Shown here: piece after piece, positions 1 through 7,803 of the stretch
Layout: each line of letters begins with the position of its first letter
Numbering within the stretch: the stretch's first letter is position 1
DNA from: Rhodocyclaceae bacterium UBA5602
Lineage (GTDB): Bacteria > Pseudomonadota > Gammaproteobacteria > Burkholderiales > Rhodocyclaceae
Length of the DNA stretch: 37,163 nt
Direction of reading: 5' to 3'
Assembly (NCBI GenBank): GCA_002424865.1
Contig: DILC01000044.1
Span: 1-37,163, forward strand
Notes under the pieces: model-generated
Told to the model about the DNA's origin: nothing
The model's input: only the letters and a program-made list of their open reading frames with translations
Database searches by the model: none
Made by a program: the position numbers and the translations under genes

Positions 1-90
1 CCCCTTCCCATCCCGAACAGGACCGTGAAACGCCTCCGCGCCAATGATATTGCACTTCACCGTGCGAGAAAGTAGGTCAACGCCAGACCC
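1..90 (+). rRNA. rrf: 5S ribosomal RNA, 3' part (5' end outside the window)
   Basis: The first 90 bases follow the 3' three quarters of a bacterial 5S rRNA. The loop-B/helix-III segment with CCCATCCCGAACAG is followed by GTGAAACGCC, then GCGAGAAAGTAGG, and finally the closing-helix strand CGCCAGACCC. The 5' strand of helix I lies before the window. An intrinsic terminator follows immediately, so this is the last gene of an rRNA operon reading into the window. The exact 3' end is set by the helix-I strand and could be off by a few bases. Confidence 0.93.
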
Positions 91-97
91 CCTAAAC

Positions 98-137
98 AAA
101 AACCCCCTCAACTCAGACTTGTGGGGGTTTTTTATTT
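98..137 (+). terminator. Intrinsic terminator of the rRNA operon
   Basis: A 10-bp perfect stem pairs AAAAACCCCC (98-107) with GGGGGTTTTT (123-132) around a 15-nt loop. The 3' arm runs into a T-rich tail. It sits directly behind the 5S rRNA, as expected for the end of an rrn operon. Confidence 0.9.
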
Positions 138-164
138 CATGGATCGTAAGCGCCAGATGATGCT

Positions 165-234
165 GGATGTCCGTCCGCCCTGCGCAACGCCGAGGAGACT
201 TCGATCCTGTAGACGCGCGATTCATCGCGCGATA
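165..234 (+). repeat. R3 repeat copy A, REP-like palindromic element
   Basis: About 70 bp that recur in inverted orientation at 13614-13683. Shared blocks in order are GGATGTCCGTCCG, CCTGCGCAA, ATCCTGTAG and the palindromic GCGCGATTCATCGCGCGA (215-232). The last block resembles the TAGGAGCG-type REP sequences known from Pseudomonas and other proteobacteria. It lies in the gene-free stretch between the rRNA terminator and the end of the leftward biotin unit. Nothing else was recognised in 138-303. Confidence 0.75.
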
Positions 235-303
235 CTTGTGGGGCTCCTTTGCCGATGACGATTGTAGCCATCGAATCCATCCGGTTTATTCATGCCAGCC
301 AGG

Positions 304-504
304 CTATTGCTGTGCCTGCTTTTGCTGCGCCCGCTTTTGCTGGGCTTTTTGCCGCGCGCGGCTGGCGCGTTTGTCGGTGCGTAAATGCACGCCGCCTTTT
401 TTGAGCAAGGGGTGGCTTGCCACCACGTTGCGCGGCCGCAAGCTGGGTTGCGACCCTGTTTTTTGCGTCTTGAGTTGCCGTGCGCGCTGTCTGGCTTCTT
501 TCAT
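304..504 (-). CDS. Small conserved basic protein, translationally coupled to bioC
   Basis: A 66-residue, very basic protein rich in Lys, Arg and Gln. The middle reads RPRNVVASHPLLKKGGVH and the tail is an Arg/Lys/Ala/Gln-rich helix. From memory, short proteins with an RNP..(P)LL(R/K)KGGVH core are common hypothetical proteins in Betaproteobacteria; no function is known to me. Its ATG at 502-504 overlaps the bioC stop as ATGA, which supports translation of this frame over the longer alternative frame covering 290-598. The charge suggests nucleic-acid or ribosome binding, but that is only an inference. Confidence 0.62.
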   Translation of the reverse strand: MKEARQRARQLKTQKTGSQPSLRPRNVVASHPLLKKGGVHLRTDKRASRARQKAQQKRAQQKQAQQ

Positions 505-1370
505 GGCCGATGAAAGTTAACCACTGCATGCCCTTCCGCCGTTTTTTTAGGCACGGGTCGGGGCTCGGGTTTCCAGGCGTGACCGTAAATGATTTCAAAG
601 CGCATCGGCCAGCGGCCGTGTGGATCGGGTTGCCAGGCGGAAAAAGTCTTGCGCCAGGTGTGAAAGCTTTGTCGGCCGAGAAAGGCGTCGCGCACGCCCA
701 GGTGGCGCTGGTCTGTTAAAAACTGGCGTGGGTGATGATAAGTCAGATCTATGCTTTCCATATCCATCACCGGGCCGCCAAAGCCTGCGCCAACCAGCAT
801 GTCGCCAATGTCGTGCATGTCGATAAAGCGCATCGTCGTGTCTGCCGTATCACTAGCGCCGACTTTTTTGAGCGCCTCCCTGATTTCCCGCAAGGTGTCC
901 GGCCCCAGCGTGGCAAACATCAAGAGGCCGCCGGTGTTGAGCGTACGGTGCATTTCGCGGAGTGCGGGGCGTGGGTCATCCAGCCAGTGCAGCATCAGGT
1001 TGGACCAGATAAGATCGAGCGAGGCGTCAATGAGTGGCAGGGCGCGCACGTCGGCATTGAGGCATTGCGCGCGAGGTGAGCCCGCAGTCAACAGCGCGGG
1101 CAAAAATCGCGCAAGGCGCGAGCTTGGCATGCCACGTTGTTGCACGCTTTGCAGCATGGTCAATGAGCTATCAATGGCCAAGGCTTGCGCTTTGGGGTAG
1201 CGGGCTTGCAAGTCACGTATGCCATCACCTGTGGCGCAGCCAATGTCGGCCATGCGTTGCGGGGCTATCTTCATGTAGTCCAGCCGCTCAGCCATGCGCG
1301 CGCCCACTTCACGGGCGAGCACAGCGGCTTGATCGTAAGTTGCTGCCAGGGTAAGGTGTTGAGCGCTCAC
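501..1370 (-). CDS. bioC: Malonyl-ACP O-methyltransferase BioC
   Basis: A SAM-dependent methyltransferase that methylates malonyl-ACP to start pimelate synthesis for biotin. The class I SAM-binding glycine motif ADIGCATGDG is followed by the BioC-like segments LDLIWSNLMLHWLDDP and LMFATLGPDTL, then RFIDMHDIGDML. The gene follows bioB on the same strand. No ATG lies before the conserved AATYDQAAVLAREVG start, so a GTG at 1368-1370 (289 residues) is my best start. It has no clear ribosome-binding site; the open frame extends upstream into bioB as far as 1553. A copy of repeat R1 (844-870) lies within the frame and encodes KKVGASDTA in the linker before the RFIDMHD motif. Confidence 0.88.
   Translation of the reverse strand: MSAQHLTLAATYDQAAVLAREVGARMAERLDYMKIAPQRMADIGCATGDGIRDLQARYPKAQALAIDSSLTMLQSVQQRGMPSSRLARFLPALLTAGSPRAQCLNADVRALPLIDASLDLIWSNLMLHWLDDPRPALREMHRTLNTGGLLMFATLGPDTLREIREALKKVGASDTADTTMRFIDMHDIGDMLVGAGFGGPVMDMESIDLTYHHPRQFLTDQRHLGVRDAFLGRQSFHTWRKTFSAWQPDPHGRWPMRFEIIYGHAWKPEPRPVPKKTAEGHAVVNFHRP
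844..870 (-). repeat. R1 repeat copy a, inside bioC
   Basis: Read on the minus strand this copy carries the exact 16-mer CAAAAAAGTCGGCGCT, then AGTGATACGGC. It matches the intergenic copy at 7565 at 26 of 27 positions. It lies in the sense direction of bioC and keeps the frame open, encoding about residues 167-176. Confidence 0.85.
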
Positions 1371-1435
1371 GGGCTGGCTGAGTTTGATGACTGGGTTTTC
1401 GTGCGCTTTATTTGCTGTGCGGCGGGCAGTGCAGA

Positions 1436-2455
1436 TTACATCGGGCTCAGCCCCAGGCGATTGAATAATGCCTGGTCGCGGTCGGCTTGCGGGTTGCCTG
1501 CGGTGAGCAGCTTGTCGCCGTAGAAAATGGAATTCGCCCCAGCCATGAAACACAGGGCTTGCAGCTCGTCGCTCATGGCTTCACGGCCGGCCGAGAGACG
1601 CACCATGGAGGCAGGCATCAAAATGCGGGCAACCGCTATGGTACGCACGAATTCAAACGGATCCAGGGGTTCTACATGCCCCATGGGCGTGCCGGGCATG
1701 GGCACGAGCTGGTTGATCGGCACGGATTCAGGGGGCGTTGCCATATTGGCGAGTTCAGCGAGCAACCCGGCGCGCGCACGGCGGGTTTCGCCCATGCCGA
1801 CAATGCCGCCGCAGCACACCTTGATGCCCGCGTCGCGCACTTGCGCGAGGGTGGCAAAGCGGTCTTTTTGGGTGTGGGTGGTAATCACCTGGCCGTAAAA
1901 CTCAGGGGAGGTATCCAGGTTGTGGTTGTAGTAATCGAGCCCGGCATCCTTCAACTGTTCGGCCTGGCCTGCTTTGAGCATGCCAAGTGTCGCACAGGTT
2001 TCCAGCCCCAGCGCCTTGACGGCAGCGACCATGTCAGTGACTTGCTGTAAATCCTTTTCTTTCGGGCCGCGCCAGGCAGCGCCCATGCAAAAACGCGATG
2101 CGCCTTTGTTTTTAGCGGCTTGGGCGGCGGCGATGACGTCGGCAATGGGCAGCAACGCTTCCCGTTTCACGTCGCCATGGCGGGAGGACTGGGAACAATA
2201 ACCGCAATCTTCCGAACAGCCGCCCGTTTTGATCGACAAGAGCGTGGAGAGCTGCACGGCATTGGCTTGATGATGCTGGCGATGCACTTCCTGCGCGCGG
2301 AACATGAGGTCATTGAAGGGCAGGGTAAACAGCGCCTCAATGGCTTTGATGGTCCAACGTGGCGAGGTGGCAGGCGTTGTTGCGGGGTTGCCAGCGAGGT
2401 TGCCGGTAAGGTTGGCAGAATCGCTGTTAGTATCAGGCAAAGTGGCGGTCGTCAT
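1436..2455 (-). CDS. bioB: Biotin synthase BioB
   Basis: A radical-SAM enzyme that inserts sulfur into dethiobiotin, the last step of biotin synthesis. The cluster-binding CxxxCxxC motif is C80-SED-C84-GY-C87, followed by SQSSRH. Other family signatures are GASRFCMGAAWR, YYNHNLDTSPEFY and GGIVGMGE, with the C-terminal NSIFYGDKLLT. The 339-residue length is normal. The N-terminal 30 residues are low-complexity (Thr, Ala, Asn, Pro) and could mean the true start lies slightly inside. It leads the leftward bioB-bioC-small protein unit and its upstream region carries a nested dyad (2474-2517). Confidence 0.96.
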   Translation of the reverse strand: MTTATLPDTNSDSANLTGNLAGNPATTPATSPRWTIKAIEALFTLPFNDLMFRAQEVHRQHHQANAVQLSTLLSIKTGGCSEDCGYCSQSSRHGDVKREALLPIADVIAAAQAAKNKGASRFCMGAAWRGPKEKDLQQVTDMVAAVKALGLETCATLGMLKAGQAEQLKDAGLDYYNHNLDTSPEFYGQVITTHTQKDRFATLAQVRDAGIKVCCGGIVGMGETRRARAGLLAELANMATPPESVPINQLVPMPGTPMGHVEPLDPFEFVRTIAVARILMPASMVRLSAGREAMSDELQALCFMAGANSIFYGDKLLTAGNPQADRDQALFNRLGLSPM

Positions 2456-2473
2456 TACGGTAGACTCACTGAA

Positions 2474-2517
2474 AAGAACAGGTCAAGATGTGCATCTTGG
2501 GCGAAGGCGCTGTTCTT
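2474..2517 (-). promoter_or_regulatory. Nested inverted repeats upstream of bioB
   Basis: An outer dyad pairs AAGAACAG (2474-2481) with CTGTTCTT (2510-2517). Nested inside it is CAAGATG-TG-CATCTTG (2484-2499), a 7-bp palindrome with a 2-bp centre. The element sits 19 bases before the bioB start, within the divergent bioB/comF spacer (2456-2634). It does not match the BirA operator I know (TTGTAAACC half-sites). It could be a repressor operator or an RNA hairpin in the bioB leader. The structure is seen in the sequence; the role is inferred. Confidence 0.5.
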
Positions 2518-2634
2518 GTCAATCTGCAAGTGCTGCCTTGTTGTGCTTTGATTTTTATCTATCTCCAAATAAAACAAACAGTTATTTGTTAATTTTATGC
2601 CATTGTCAAATTACTGGATGGGCTGGAATTGTGC

Positions 2635-3450
2635 ATGAATTGGTATGCTGATAAGCGTGCGAATTTTGCGGCGCGATTGTTTTCAGGACCGCTGTCATGG
2701 TTGGCCAAGCGCTTGCCGTGCGACTGTTTTTTGTGTGGCGCAAATAGTGGCTATGCGTTATTGTGCCCGCCTTGCGAGGCGAGCTTGCCGCGCTTGACGG
2801 CGCAGCGCTGTCCGCAATGTGCCCAGCCGACGCTGGGTGGCGAGCGCGGTGGTGTGTTGCCTGGACAGGAATCAGGCCCAGTCTGCGGCGCTTGCTTGCG
2901 CGATGCGCCGCATTTTGATGCGACCGCTGCCGTTTGGTCGTATGACTTTCCGCTCAGCCAGATCATCCTGTCGCTCAAGTTTGCGCACCGTCTTGCCAGC
3001 GCCGACTTTTTTGCGGCGGCCTTGCTGGGGCTGGCGGCAAAGCGCCTGGATTCACAGGGCGGGGCTTTGGCGTCAGGCAGGCTAAAACAGTTGCCGGACT
3101 TTATTTTGCCCGTGCCTTTGTCTGCCCGGCGGCTGGCGCAGCGCGGGTTTAATCAGGCGGTGGAAATTGCGCGGACACTCTCGCAACAGCTGGCTGTGCC
3201 GCTCATGAACCACGATGTGGTGCGCCAGCGCGACACTACGCCGCAAACCCGCTTGCCTTGGAAGGTGCGGGCAAAAAATATCCGTTACGCCTTTGAGTGC
3301 CGCCTGGATTTGACCGGCAAAACAGTGTGGGTGGTGGATGATGTGATGACCACGGGGGCGACGCTCAACGAATTGGCGCGCACGTTGAAATTGCATGGTG
3401 CAGCACGCGTGGAAAACTTTGTCTTGGCCAGGGCGTTGCGGGGAGAATAA
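2635..3450 (+). CDS. comF: ComF family phosphoribosyltransferase-like protein
   Basis: A 271-residue double-zinc-ribbon/PRTase protein. The N-terminal part has four CxxC pairs (CDCFLC, CPPC, CPQC, CGAC) typical of ComF. The C-terminal half has the PRPP-binding loop VVDDVMTTGATL preceded by the DFILPVPLS and RGFNQ motifs of this family. ComF homologues are needed for natural transformation in several bacteria; GntX is a close relative. The ATG at 2635 is preferred over the in-frame TTG at 2629. The gene is divergent from bioB, a neighbourhood often seen in Betaproteobacteria. An R1 repeat copy in antisense orientation (2983-3014) encodes part of HRLASADFF. Confidence 0.9.
   Translation: MNWYADKRANFAARLFSGPLSWLAKRLPCDCFLCGANSGYALLCPPCEASLPRLTAQRCPQCAQPTLGGERGGVLPGQESGPVCGACLRDAPHFDATAAVWSYDFPLSQIILSLKFAHRLASADFFAAALLGLAAKRLDSQGGALASGRLKQLPDFILPVPLSARRLAQRGFNQAVEIARTLSQQLAVPLMNHDVVRQRDTTPQTRLPWKVRAKNIRYAFECRLDLTGKTVWVVDDVMTTGATLNELARTLKLHGAARVENFVLARALRGE
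2983..3014 (-). repeat. R1 repeat copy b, inside comF (antisense)
   Basis: Minus-strand reading gives GCAAAAAAGTCGGCGCTGG then CAAGACGG. It shares the exact 16-mer core with copies a, c and d. It is antisense to comF and encodes residues 117-127 without breaking the frame. Confidence 0.85.
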
Positions 3451-3608
3451 GGTTTGGCTCAGGCACCCAGGGCAACAAAAACAAATGCAGCAAATGCAGC
3501 GGGAATGGGGCCCTGAAAAGGATGGTTTAATTGGCTTGGCGTCAATTTGGTGTTGTTGATGCGGTGTTGTTGGTGTTTGCCTTGTTTCAATTATTGATGG
3601 GAGAGATC

Positions 3609-4169
3609 ATGGCTGAAAAAATATCACAAAATCTGAAGCTGGTTTTAATGGCGGCAGCGCTGGGGTTGGGCGCAGTTGCCCCGGTGGCTCAAGCCGAAAT
3701 GCGAGTCAAGATGAATGCCGTCAATGCGCAGGGCATAGGCGAGGCGGTGGGGCAGGTGGTGATCAGCGAGTCGCCTTATGGCTTGGTGTTTGCGCCGTCC
3801 CTCAAAGGCCTGCCGCCGGGGCTGCATGGTTTCCATGTGCATGAGAACGCCAGTTGCGACGCCAGGGAAAAGGAGGGCAAGCCAGTCGCCGCTTTGGCTG
3901 CTGGCGGGCATTACGATCCAGCCGCGACCAAGCAGCACGGCCTGCCGTGGGGCAAGGGCCATTTGGGCGACTTGCCTGCGCTGTTTGTGGATGCCGAAGG
4001 CAACGCAAGTAATCCCGTGTTAGCGCCACGGCTCAAGATGAGTGACTTGCAAGGGCGTTCCTTGATGATCCACGCCGGGGGTGACAATCATGCTGATCAT
4101 CCCGCGCTTTTGGGCGGTGGCGGCGCGCGTTTGGTGTGTGGCGTGGTGGATGGGGCAGTGGGCAGGTAG
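3609..4169 (+). CDS. sodC: Periplasmic Cu/Zn superoxide dismutase
   Basis: Converts superoxide to oxygen and hydrogen peroxide in the periplasm. The 186-residue protein has a signal peptide (lysine-containing start, hydrophobic LVLMAAALGLGAVAPVAQA, cleavage about residue 29). All expected ligands are visible: H76 and H78 in GFHVHE, H101 in GGHYDP, H110, H118 and D121 in GHLGDLP, and H155 in MIHAGGDNHAD. The structural disulfide pair would be C83 and C177. The start is the ATG at 3609, preceded by GGGAGAG; the open frame extends upstream to a TTG at 3531 but that would destroy the signal peptide. It ends before a strong terminator. Confidence 0.94.
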   Translation: MAEKISQNLKLVLMAAALGLGAVAPVAQAEMRVKMNAVNAQGIGEAVGQVVISESPYGLVFAPSLKGLPPGLHGFHVHENASCDAREKEGKPVAALAAGGHYDPAATKQHGLPWGKGHLGDLPALFVDAEGNASNPVLAPRLKMSDLQGRSLMIHAGGDNHADHPALLGGGGARLVCGVVDGAVGR

Positions 4170-4495
4170 TTTCCCTCTGTTTAACTGCGCATTGCCTGGC
4201 TGGCTTTTTGAATTTCCTTGAGGAGGCCGCATAGGCAACAATGCCGCTGGGAAGTGCATTGTTGCCTGTATTTTTCGTTGCTTGATTTTCCCTGTTGCCG
4301 CGTGGATTGGCTCAGTTCCTGCCAACGGGTTCCGCGCAGGGGCTTGTTTGCTGCACTGCACTAGCGCAGGTTTCCTGTTTCGTCGATAATGTCGGGTTTT
4401 GGAGAGGCATTTGCGCTCAGCATTGCTTGCCGTCAGGTGAGTCCCACGAGCGTTTGCAGCTAATTCATCCACCTTTTTTCTGATTGGCGACGACT
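4170..4495. other. Gene-free stretch between sodC and tkt
   Basis: About 326 bases without a convincing gene. The left third holds the sodC terminator (4233-4276). The remainder must contain the tkt promoter, but no clear -35/-10 pair, riboswitch or repeat was recognised by eye. Confidence 0.6.
4233..4276 (+). terminator. Strong intrinsic terminator after sodC
   Basis: A perfect 12-bp stem pairs AGGCAACAATGC (4233-4244) with GCATTGTTGCCT (4256-4267) around an 11-nt loop. It is followed by GTATTTTTC. It separates sodC from the tkt transcription unit. Confidence 0.88.
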
Positions 4496-6511
4496 ATGCC
4501 GATGTTTGCTCAAACCGCTACCTCTCTTTCCCCGACCCTGCTGGCTAATGCAATTCGCGCCTTGGCGATGGACGCCGTGCAAAAGGCGAATTCCGGCCAC
4601 CCGGGCGCGCCCATGGGCATGGCCGATATGGCGGAAGTCTTGTGGCGGCATCATTTGCGCCACAACCCGGGCAACCCGCGCTGGCCAGGCCGCGACCGCT
4701 TTGTGCTCTCCAACGGGCACGCTTCCATGTTGTTGTACAGCTTGCTGCACTTGACCGGTTACGATTTGTCGCTGGATGATTTAAAGCAATTTCGCCAGTT
4801 GCACAGCAAAACCCCGGGGCATCCCGAAATGGGCTACGCGCCAGGCGTTGAGACGACGACCGGCCCCTTGGGGCAGGGTGTCGCCAATGCCGTGGGCATG
4901 GCACTGGCTGAAAAATTACTGGCCAGTGAATTCAACCGGGAAGGGCATGCGATTGTGGATCACCACACCTACGTATTCCTGGGCGATGGGTGCTTGATGG
5001 AAGGCGTCTCGCATGAAGCGTGTTCGCTCGCTGGCACGCTGGGCTTGTCCAAGTTGATCGTGTTCTGGGATGATAATGGCATTTCAATAGACGGTCATGT
5101 GGAAGGCTGGTTTACCGAAAACATCCCCGGGCGGTTTGAATCCTATGGCTGGCAGGTGATCCGCAGTGTGGATGGGCATAACGCGGCAGCGGTTGATGCG
5201 GCGCTGGATGAGGCGAAAAAAGACACCCGGCGGCCAACGCTCATTTGCTGCAAAACTGTGATCGGCAAAGGCGCGCCGAATAAACAAGGCGGGCATGATG
5301 TGCATGGCGCGCCGTTGGGTGACGCGGAAATTGCCGCCGCACGCGCCGCGCTGGACTGGCCGTATGCGCCGTTCGAAATTCCGGCTGATATTTACGCCGC
5401 CTGGGACGCGAAAAAATCCGGCGCCGCGGCGGAAGGCCACTGGCAGGCAAAATTTGCGGCGTATGCCCAAGCGCATCCTGGCCTGGCGGCTGAATTCACG
5501 CGCCGCATGGCAGGCGATTTGCCTGGCGGCTGGCATGCGCATGTGGCGGACGTGCTGGCTGGATTAAACGCCAAGGCAGAGACCATCGCCACGCGCAAAG
5601 CCTCGCAAAACAGCATTGAAGCCTTTGCCGCCAAACTGCCCGAAATGCTCGGCGGGTCGGCGGATTTGACGGGGTCCAACCTCACCAACTGGTCGGGTTC
5701 CAGGTCCGTCACAAGGGACGGCGGCGGCAATTACATTCACTACGGCGTGCGCGAATTTGGCATGGCGGCGATCATGAATGGCCTGGCCTTGCACGGCGGT
5801 TTTATCCCCTACGGCGGCACTTTCCTGATGTTCTCGGAATATGCGCGCAATGCCTTGCGCATGGCAGCCCTCATGAAGCAGCGCGCCATTTTTGTGTTCA
5901 CGCATGACTCCATTGGCCTGGGTGAAGATGGTCCGACGCACCAGCCGGTGGAGCAAATTGCCACGCTGCGCATGATTCCCAACATGGAAACCTGGCGCCC
6001 GTGCGACACGGTGGAAACGGCGATTGCCTGGGCAGAAGCGATTGAACGCCGCCATGGGCCGACGAGCCTGGCTTTCTCGCGGCAAAATTTGCCTTTTATG
6101 CCGCGTGATGCCGCAACCCAGGCCAACATTCGGCGTGGTGGTTATGTCCTGGCCGAGGCGCAAGGCGTCTTGAACGTCGTGCTCATCGCTACTGGCTCGG
6201 AAGTCGATCTGGCCATCAAGGCGCAAGCGCAATTAGCCGCTGAAGGTATTGCTGCGCGTGTGGTTTCCATGCCTTGCACAAACCGCTTTGATGCGCAAGA
6301 TGAGGCTTATCGCAATAGCGTATTGCCGCAAGGTGTCGTGCGGGTGGCGATCGAAGCGGGCGTGACGGATGGCTGGTACAAATATGTCGGCCTGGACGGC
6401 GCAGTCATTGGCATCGATCGGTTTGGCGAGTCGGCACCCGCAGGTGTCTTGTTCAAGACGTTTGGTTTTACGGTAGAAAATGTTGTTGCGGTAGTGATGG
6501 GTCTTCTCTAG
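4496..6511 (+). CDS. tkt: Transketolase
   Basis: A thiamine-diphosphate enzyme that moves two-carbon ketol units between sugar phosphates in the pentose-phosphate and Calvin pathways. Visible motifs are SGHPGAPMGMA near residues 33-43, the ThDP motif starting LGDGCLMEG near 162 and ending at DDNGI near 192-196, and GEDGPTHQPVEQ in the pyrimidine domain. The length of about 671 residues is normal. The open frame starts at TTG 4484; ATG 4496 and ATG 4502 are better starts, neither with a clear ribosome-binding site, so the N-terminus is uncertain by a few residues. It leads the tkt-gap-pgk-pyk-fba run. Confidence 0.96.
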   Translation: MPMFAQTATSLSPTLLANAIRALAMDAVQKANSGHPGAPMGMADMAEVLWRHHLRHNPGNPRWPGRDRFVLSNGHASMLLYSLLHLTGYDLSLDDLKQFRQLHSKTPGHPEMGYAPGVETTTGPLGQGVANAVGMALAEKLLASEFNREGHAIVDHHTYVFLGDGCLMEGVSHEACSLAGTLGLSKLIVFWDDNGISIDGHVEGWFTENIPGRFESYGWQVIRSVDGHNAAAVDAALDEAKKDTRRPTLICCKTVIGKGAPNKQGGHDVHGAPLGDAEIAAARAALDWPYAPFEIPADIYAAWDAKKSGAAAEGHWQAKFAAYAQAHPGLAAEFTRRMAGDLPGGWHAHVADVLAGLNAKAETIATRKASQNSIEAFAAKLPEMLGGSADLTGSNLTNWSGSRSVTRDGGGNYIHYGVREFGMAAIMNGLALHGGFIPYGGTFLMFSEYARNALRMAALMKQRAIFVFTHDSIGLGEDGPTHQPVEQIATLRMIPNMETWRPCDTVETAIAWAEAIERRHGPTSLAFSRQNLPFMPRDAATQANIRRGGYVLAEAQGVLNVVLIATGSEVDLAIKAQAQLAAEGIAARVVSMPCTNRFDAQDEAYRNSVLPQGVVRVAIEAGVTDGWYKYVGLDGAVIGIDRFGESAPAGVLFKTFGFTVENVVAVVMGLL

Positions 6512-6532
6512 TTTTTATTTCGGGGGTTTTAC

Positions 6533-7531
6533 ATGACAATCAAAGTTGGCATTAACGGGTTTGGCCGCATCGGCCGCATGGTGTTCCGCGCAGCGGCGCA
6601 AAATTTTTCTGATATTGAAATCGTTGGCATTAACGACTTGCTGGAGCCGGACTATCTGGCCTATATGCTCAAATACGATTCCGTGCATGGCCGCTTCAAG
6701 GGCGAGGTGTCGGTCGAAGGCAATACGCTGATTGTGAACGGCAAGAGGATACGCTTGACGGCAGTTAAAGATCCGGCTGAGCTCAAATGGGATGAAGTCG
6801 ATGCCGATGTGGTGATCGAGGCGACGGGCTTGTTCTTGACTAAAGAGACGGCCGCCAAGCACATTGCCGCCGGCGCGAAAAAAGTCATGATGTCTGCCCC
6901 ATCGAAGGATGACACCCCCATGTTTGTGTTCGGCGTGAATGACAAAACCTACGCCGGCCAAACCATTGTTTCCAACGCCTCCTGCACCACCAACTGCCTG
7001 GCGCCCGTGGCTAAGGTATTGAACGACAACTGGGGCATCAAGCGCGGTTTGATGACCACTGTGCACGCGGCAACGGCTACGCAAAAAACTGTGGATGGCC
7101 CATCCAACAAGGACTGGCGCGGTGGCCGGGGCATTCTCGAAAATATCATTCCTTCTTCCACGGGGGCGGCCAAAGCCGTGGGTGTGGTGATTCCCGAGTT
7201 GAACAAAAAGCTCACCGGCATGTCCTTCCGTGTGCCCACGTCCGATGTGTCGGTCGTTGATTTGACCGTGGAACTCAACAAGGAAGCCAGCTACGCCGAG
7301 ATTTGCGCGGCCATGAAGGCGGCCTCGCAAGGTGCGATGAAGGGCATTTTGGGCTACACCGAAGATAAAGTCGTGGCGACAGATTTTCGTGGCGAGAGCT
7401 GTACGTCGGTGTTCGATGCGGAAGCGGGCATTGCGCTGGACAGCACTTTCGTCAAAATCGTGGCCTGGTATGACAACGAGTGGGGCTACTCCAACAAAGT
7501 GCTGGAAATGACGCGCGTAATTGGCAAGTAA
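6533..7531 (+). CDS. gap: Glyceraldehyde-3-phosphate dehydrogenase, type I
   Basis: Oxidises glyceraldehyde 3-phosphate to 1,3-bisphosphoglycerate, or runs in reverse in gluconeogenesis and the Calvin cycle. The 332-residue protein has the Rossmann start KVGINGFGRIGR, the catalytic C151 in SNASCTTNCLAP, and H178 in TTVHAAT. The acidic residue in GINDL after the second strand suggests NAD rather than NADP use. Start ATG 6533 is 21 bases behind tkt with a GGGGG stretch upstream, so the two genes are probably cotranscribed. A 350-residue antisense open frame covering the whole gene is a codon-bias shadow. Confidence 0.97.
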   Translation: MTIKVGINGFGRIGRMVFRAAAQNFSDIEIVGINDLLEPDYLAYMLKYDSVHGRFKGEVSVEGNTLIVNGKRIRLTAVKDPAELKWDEVDADVVIEATGLFLTKETAAKHIAAGAKKVMMSAPSKDDTPMFVFGVNDKTYAGQTIVSNASCTTNCLAPVAKVLNDNWGIKRGLMTTVHAATATQKTVDGPSNKDWRGGRGILENIIPSSTGAAKAVGVVIPELNKKLTGMSFRVPTSDVSVVDLTVELNKEASYAEICAAMKAASQGAMKGILGYTEDKVVATDFRGESCTSVFDAEAGIALDSTFVKIVAWYDNEWGYSNKVLEMTRVIGK

Positions 7532-7563
7532 TTGGCAAAAATTCGGGCCAGAATAAGCCGCTT

Positions 7564-7597
7564 GCAAAAAAGTCGGCGCTGGTGATACGGCGCCGAC
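7564..7597 (+). repeat. R1 repeat copy c, gap-pgk spacer, full hairpin form
   Basis: CAAAAAAGTCGGCGCTGG followed by TGATACGGCGCCGAC. In this copy GTCGGCGC (7572-7579) pairs perfectly with GCGCCGAC (7590-7597) around a 10-nt loop, making an 8-bp hairpin. No T-tract follows, so a simple terminator is unlikely. Confidence 0.85.
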
Positions 7598-7620
7598 GGT
7601 CAGGAAGCATGAATGTTAAC

Positions 7621-7672
7621 GTGAAACAACGCCATTGGGCGCCGGGTCATGCCTCTCGCGCAGCGAGCCAGA
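7621..7672 (+). repeat. R2 repeat copy A
   Basis: A 52-bp segment matching the minus strand at 30387-30438 at 47 of 52 positions. It starts GTGAAACAACGCCATT, continues GCCGGGTCA, and ends in the palindromic CTCGC-GCA-GCGAG (7655-7667) then CCAGA. It lies in the gap-pgk spacer just behind R1 copy c. Confidence 0.8.
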
Positions 7673-7678
7673 TAGCAA

Positions 7679-7698
7679 CCTCCCCCCGCGAGGGGAGG
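7679..7698. repeat. GC-rich hairpin in the gap-pgk spacer
   Basis: CCTCCCC (7679-7685) pairs with GGGGAGG (7692-7698) around a 6-nt loop, directly after R2 copy A. No T-tract follows on either strand within a few bases, so it is listed as a structural repeat unit or attenuator candidate rather than a terminator. Confidence 0.45.
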
Positions 7699-7803
7699 AT
7701 GGGAGGGGCGGGACTTTATGCTGCTTTTCGCATGTTTCATCATCAGCGGGTGGTATTTTCTTACCATGAGCGTTAGGTAAATTTGAATTAAGTTAGGGGC
7801 ACA

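Noticed and set aside
290..598. A 102-codon minus-strand frame overlapping the small basic protein and the end of bioC
   Set aside because: It overlaps bioC out of frame by about 100 bases, whereas the 304-504 frame has an ATGA coupling to bioC and a recognisable core.
5564..6232. A 222-codon open frame antisense to tkt
   Set aside because: Shadow frame inside a conserved enzyme gene with no independent support.
6515..7567. A 350-codon open frame antisense to the whole gap gene
   Set aside because: It mirrors gap codon by codon, has no ribosome-binding site or family resemblance, and is explained by GC-rich codon bias in gap.
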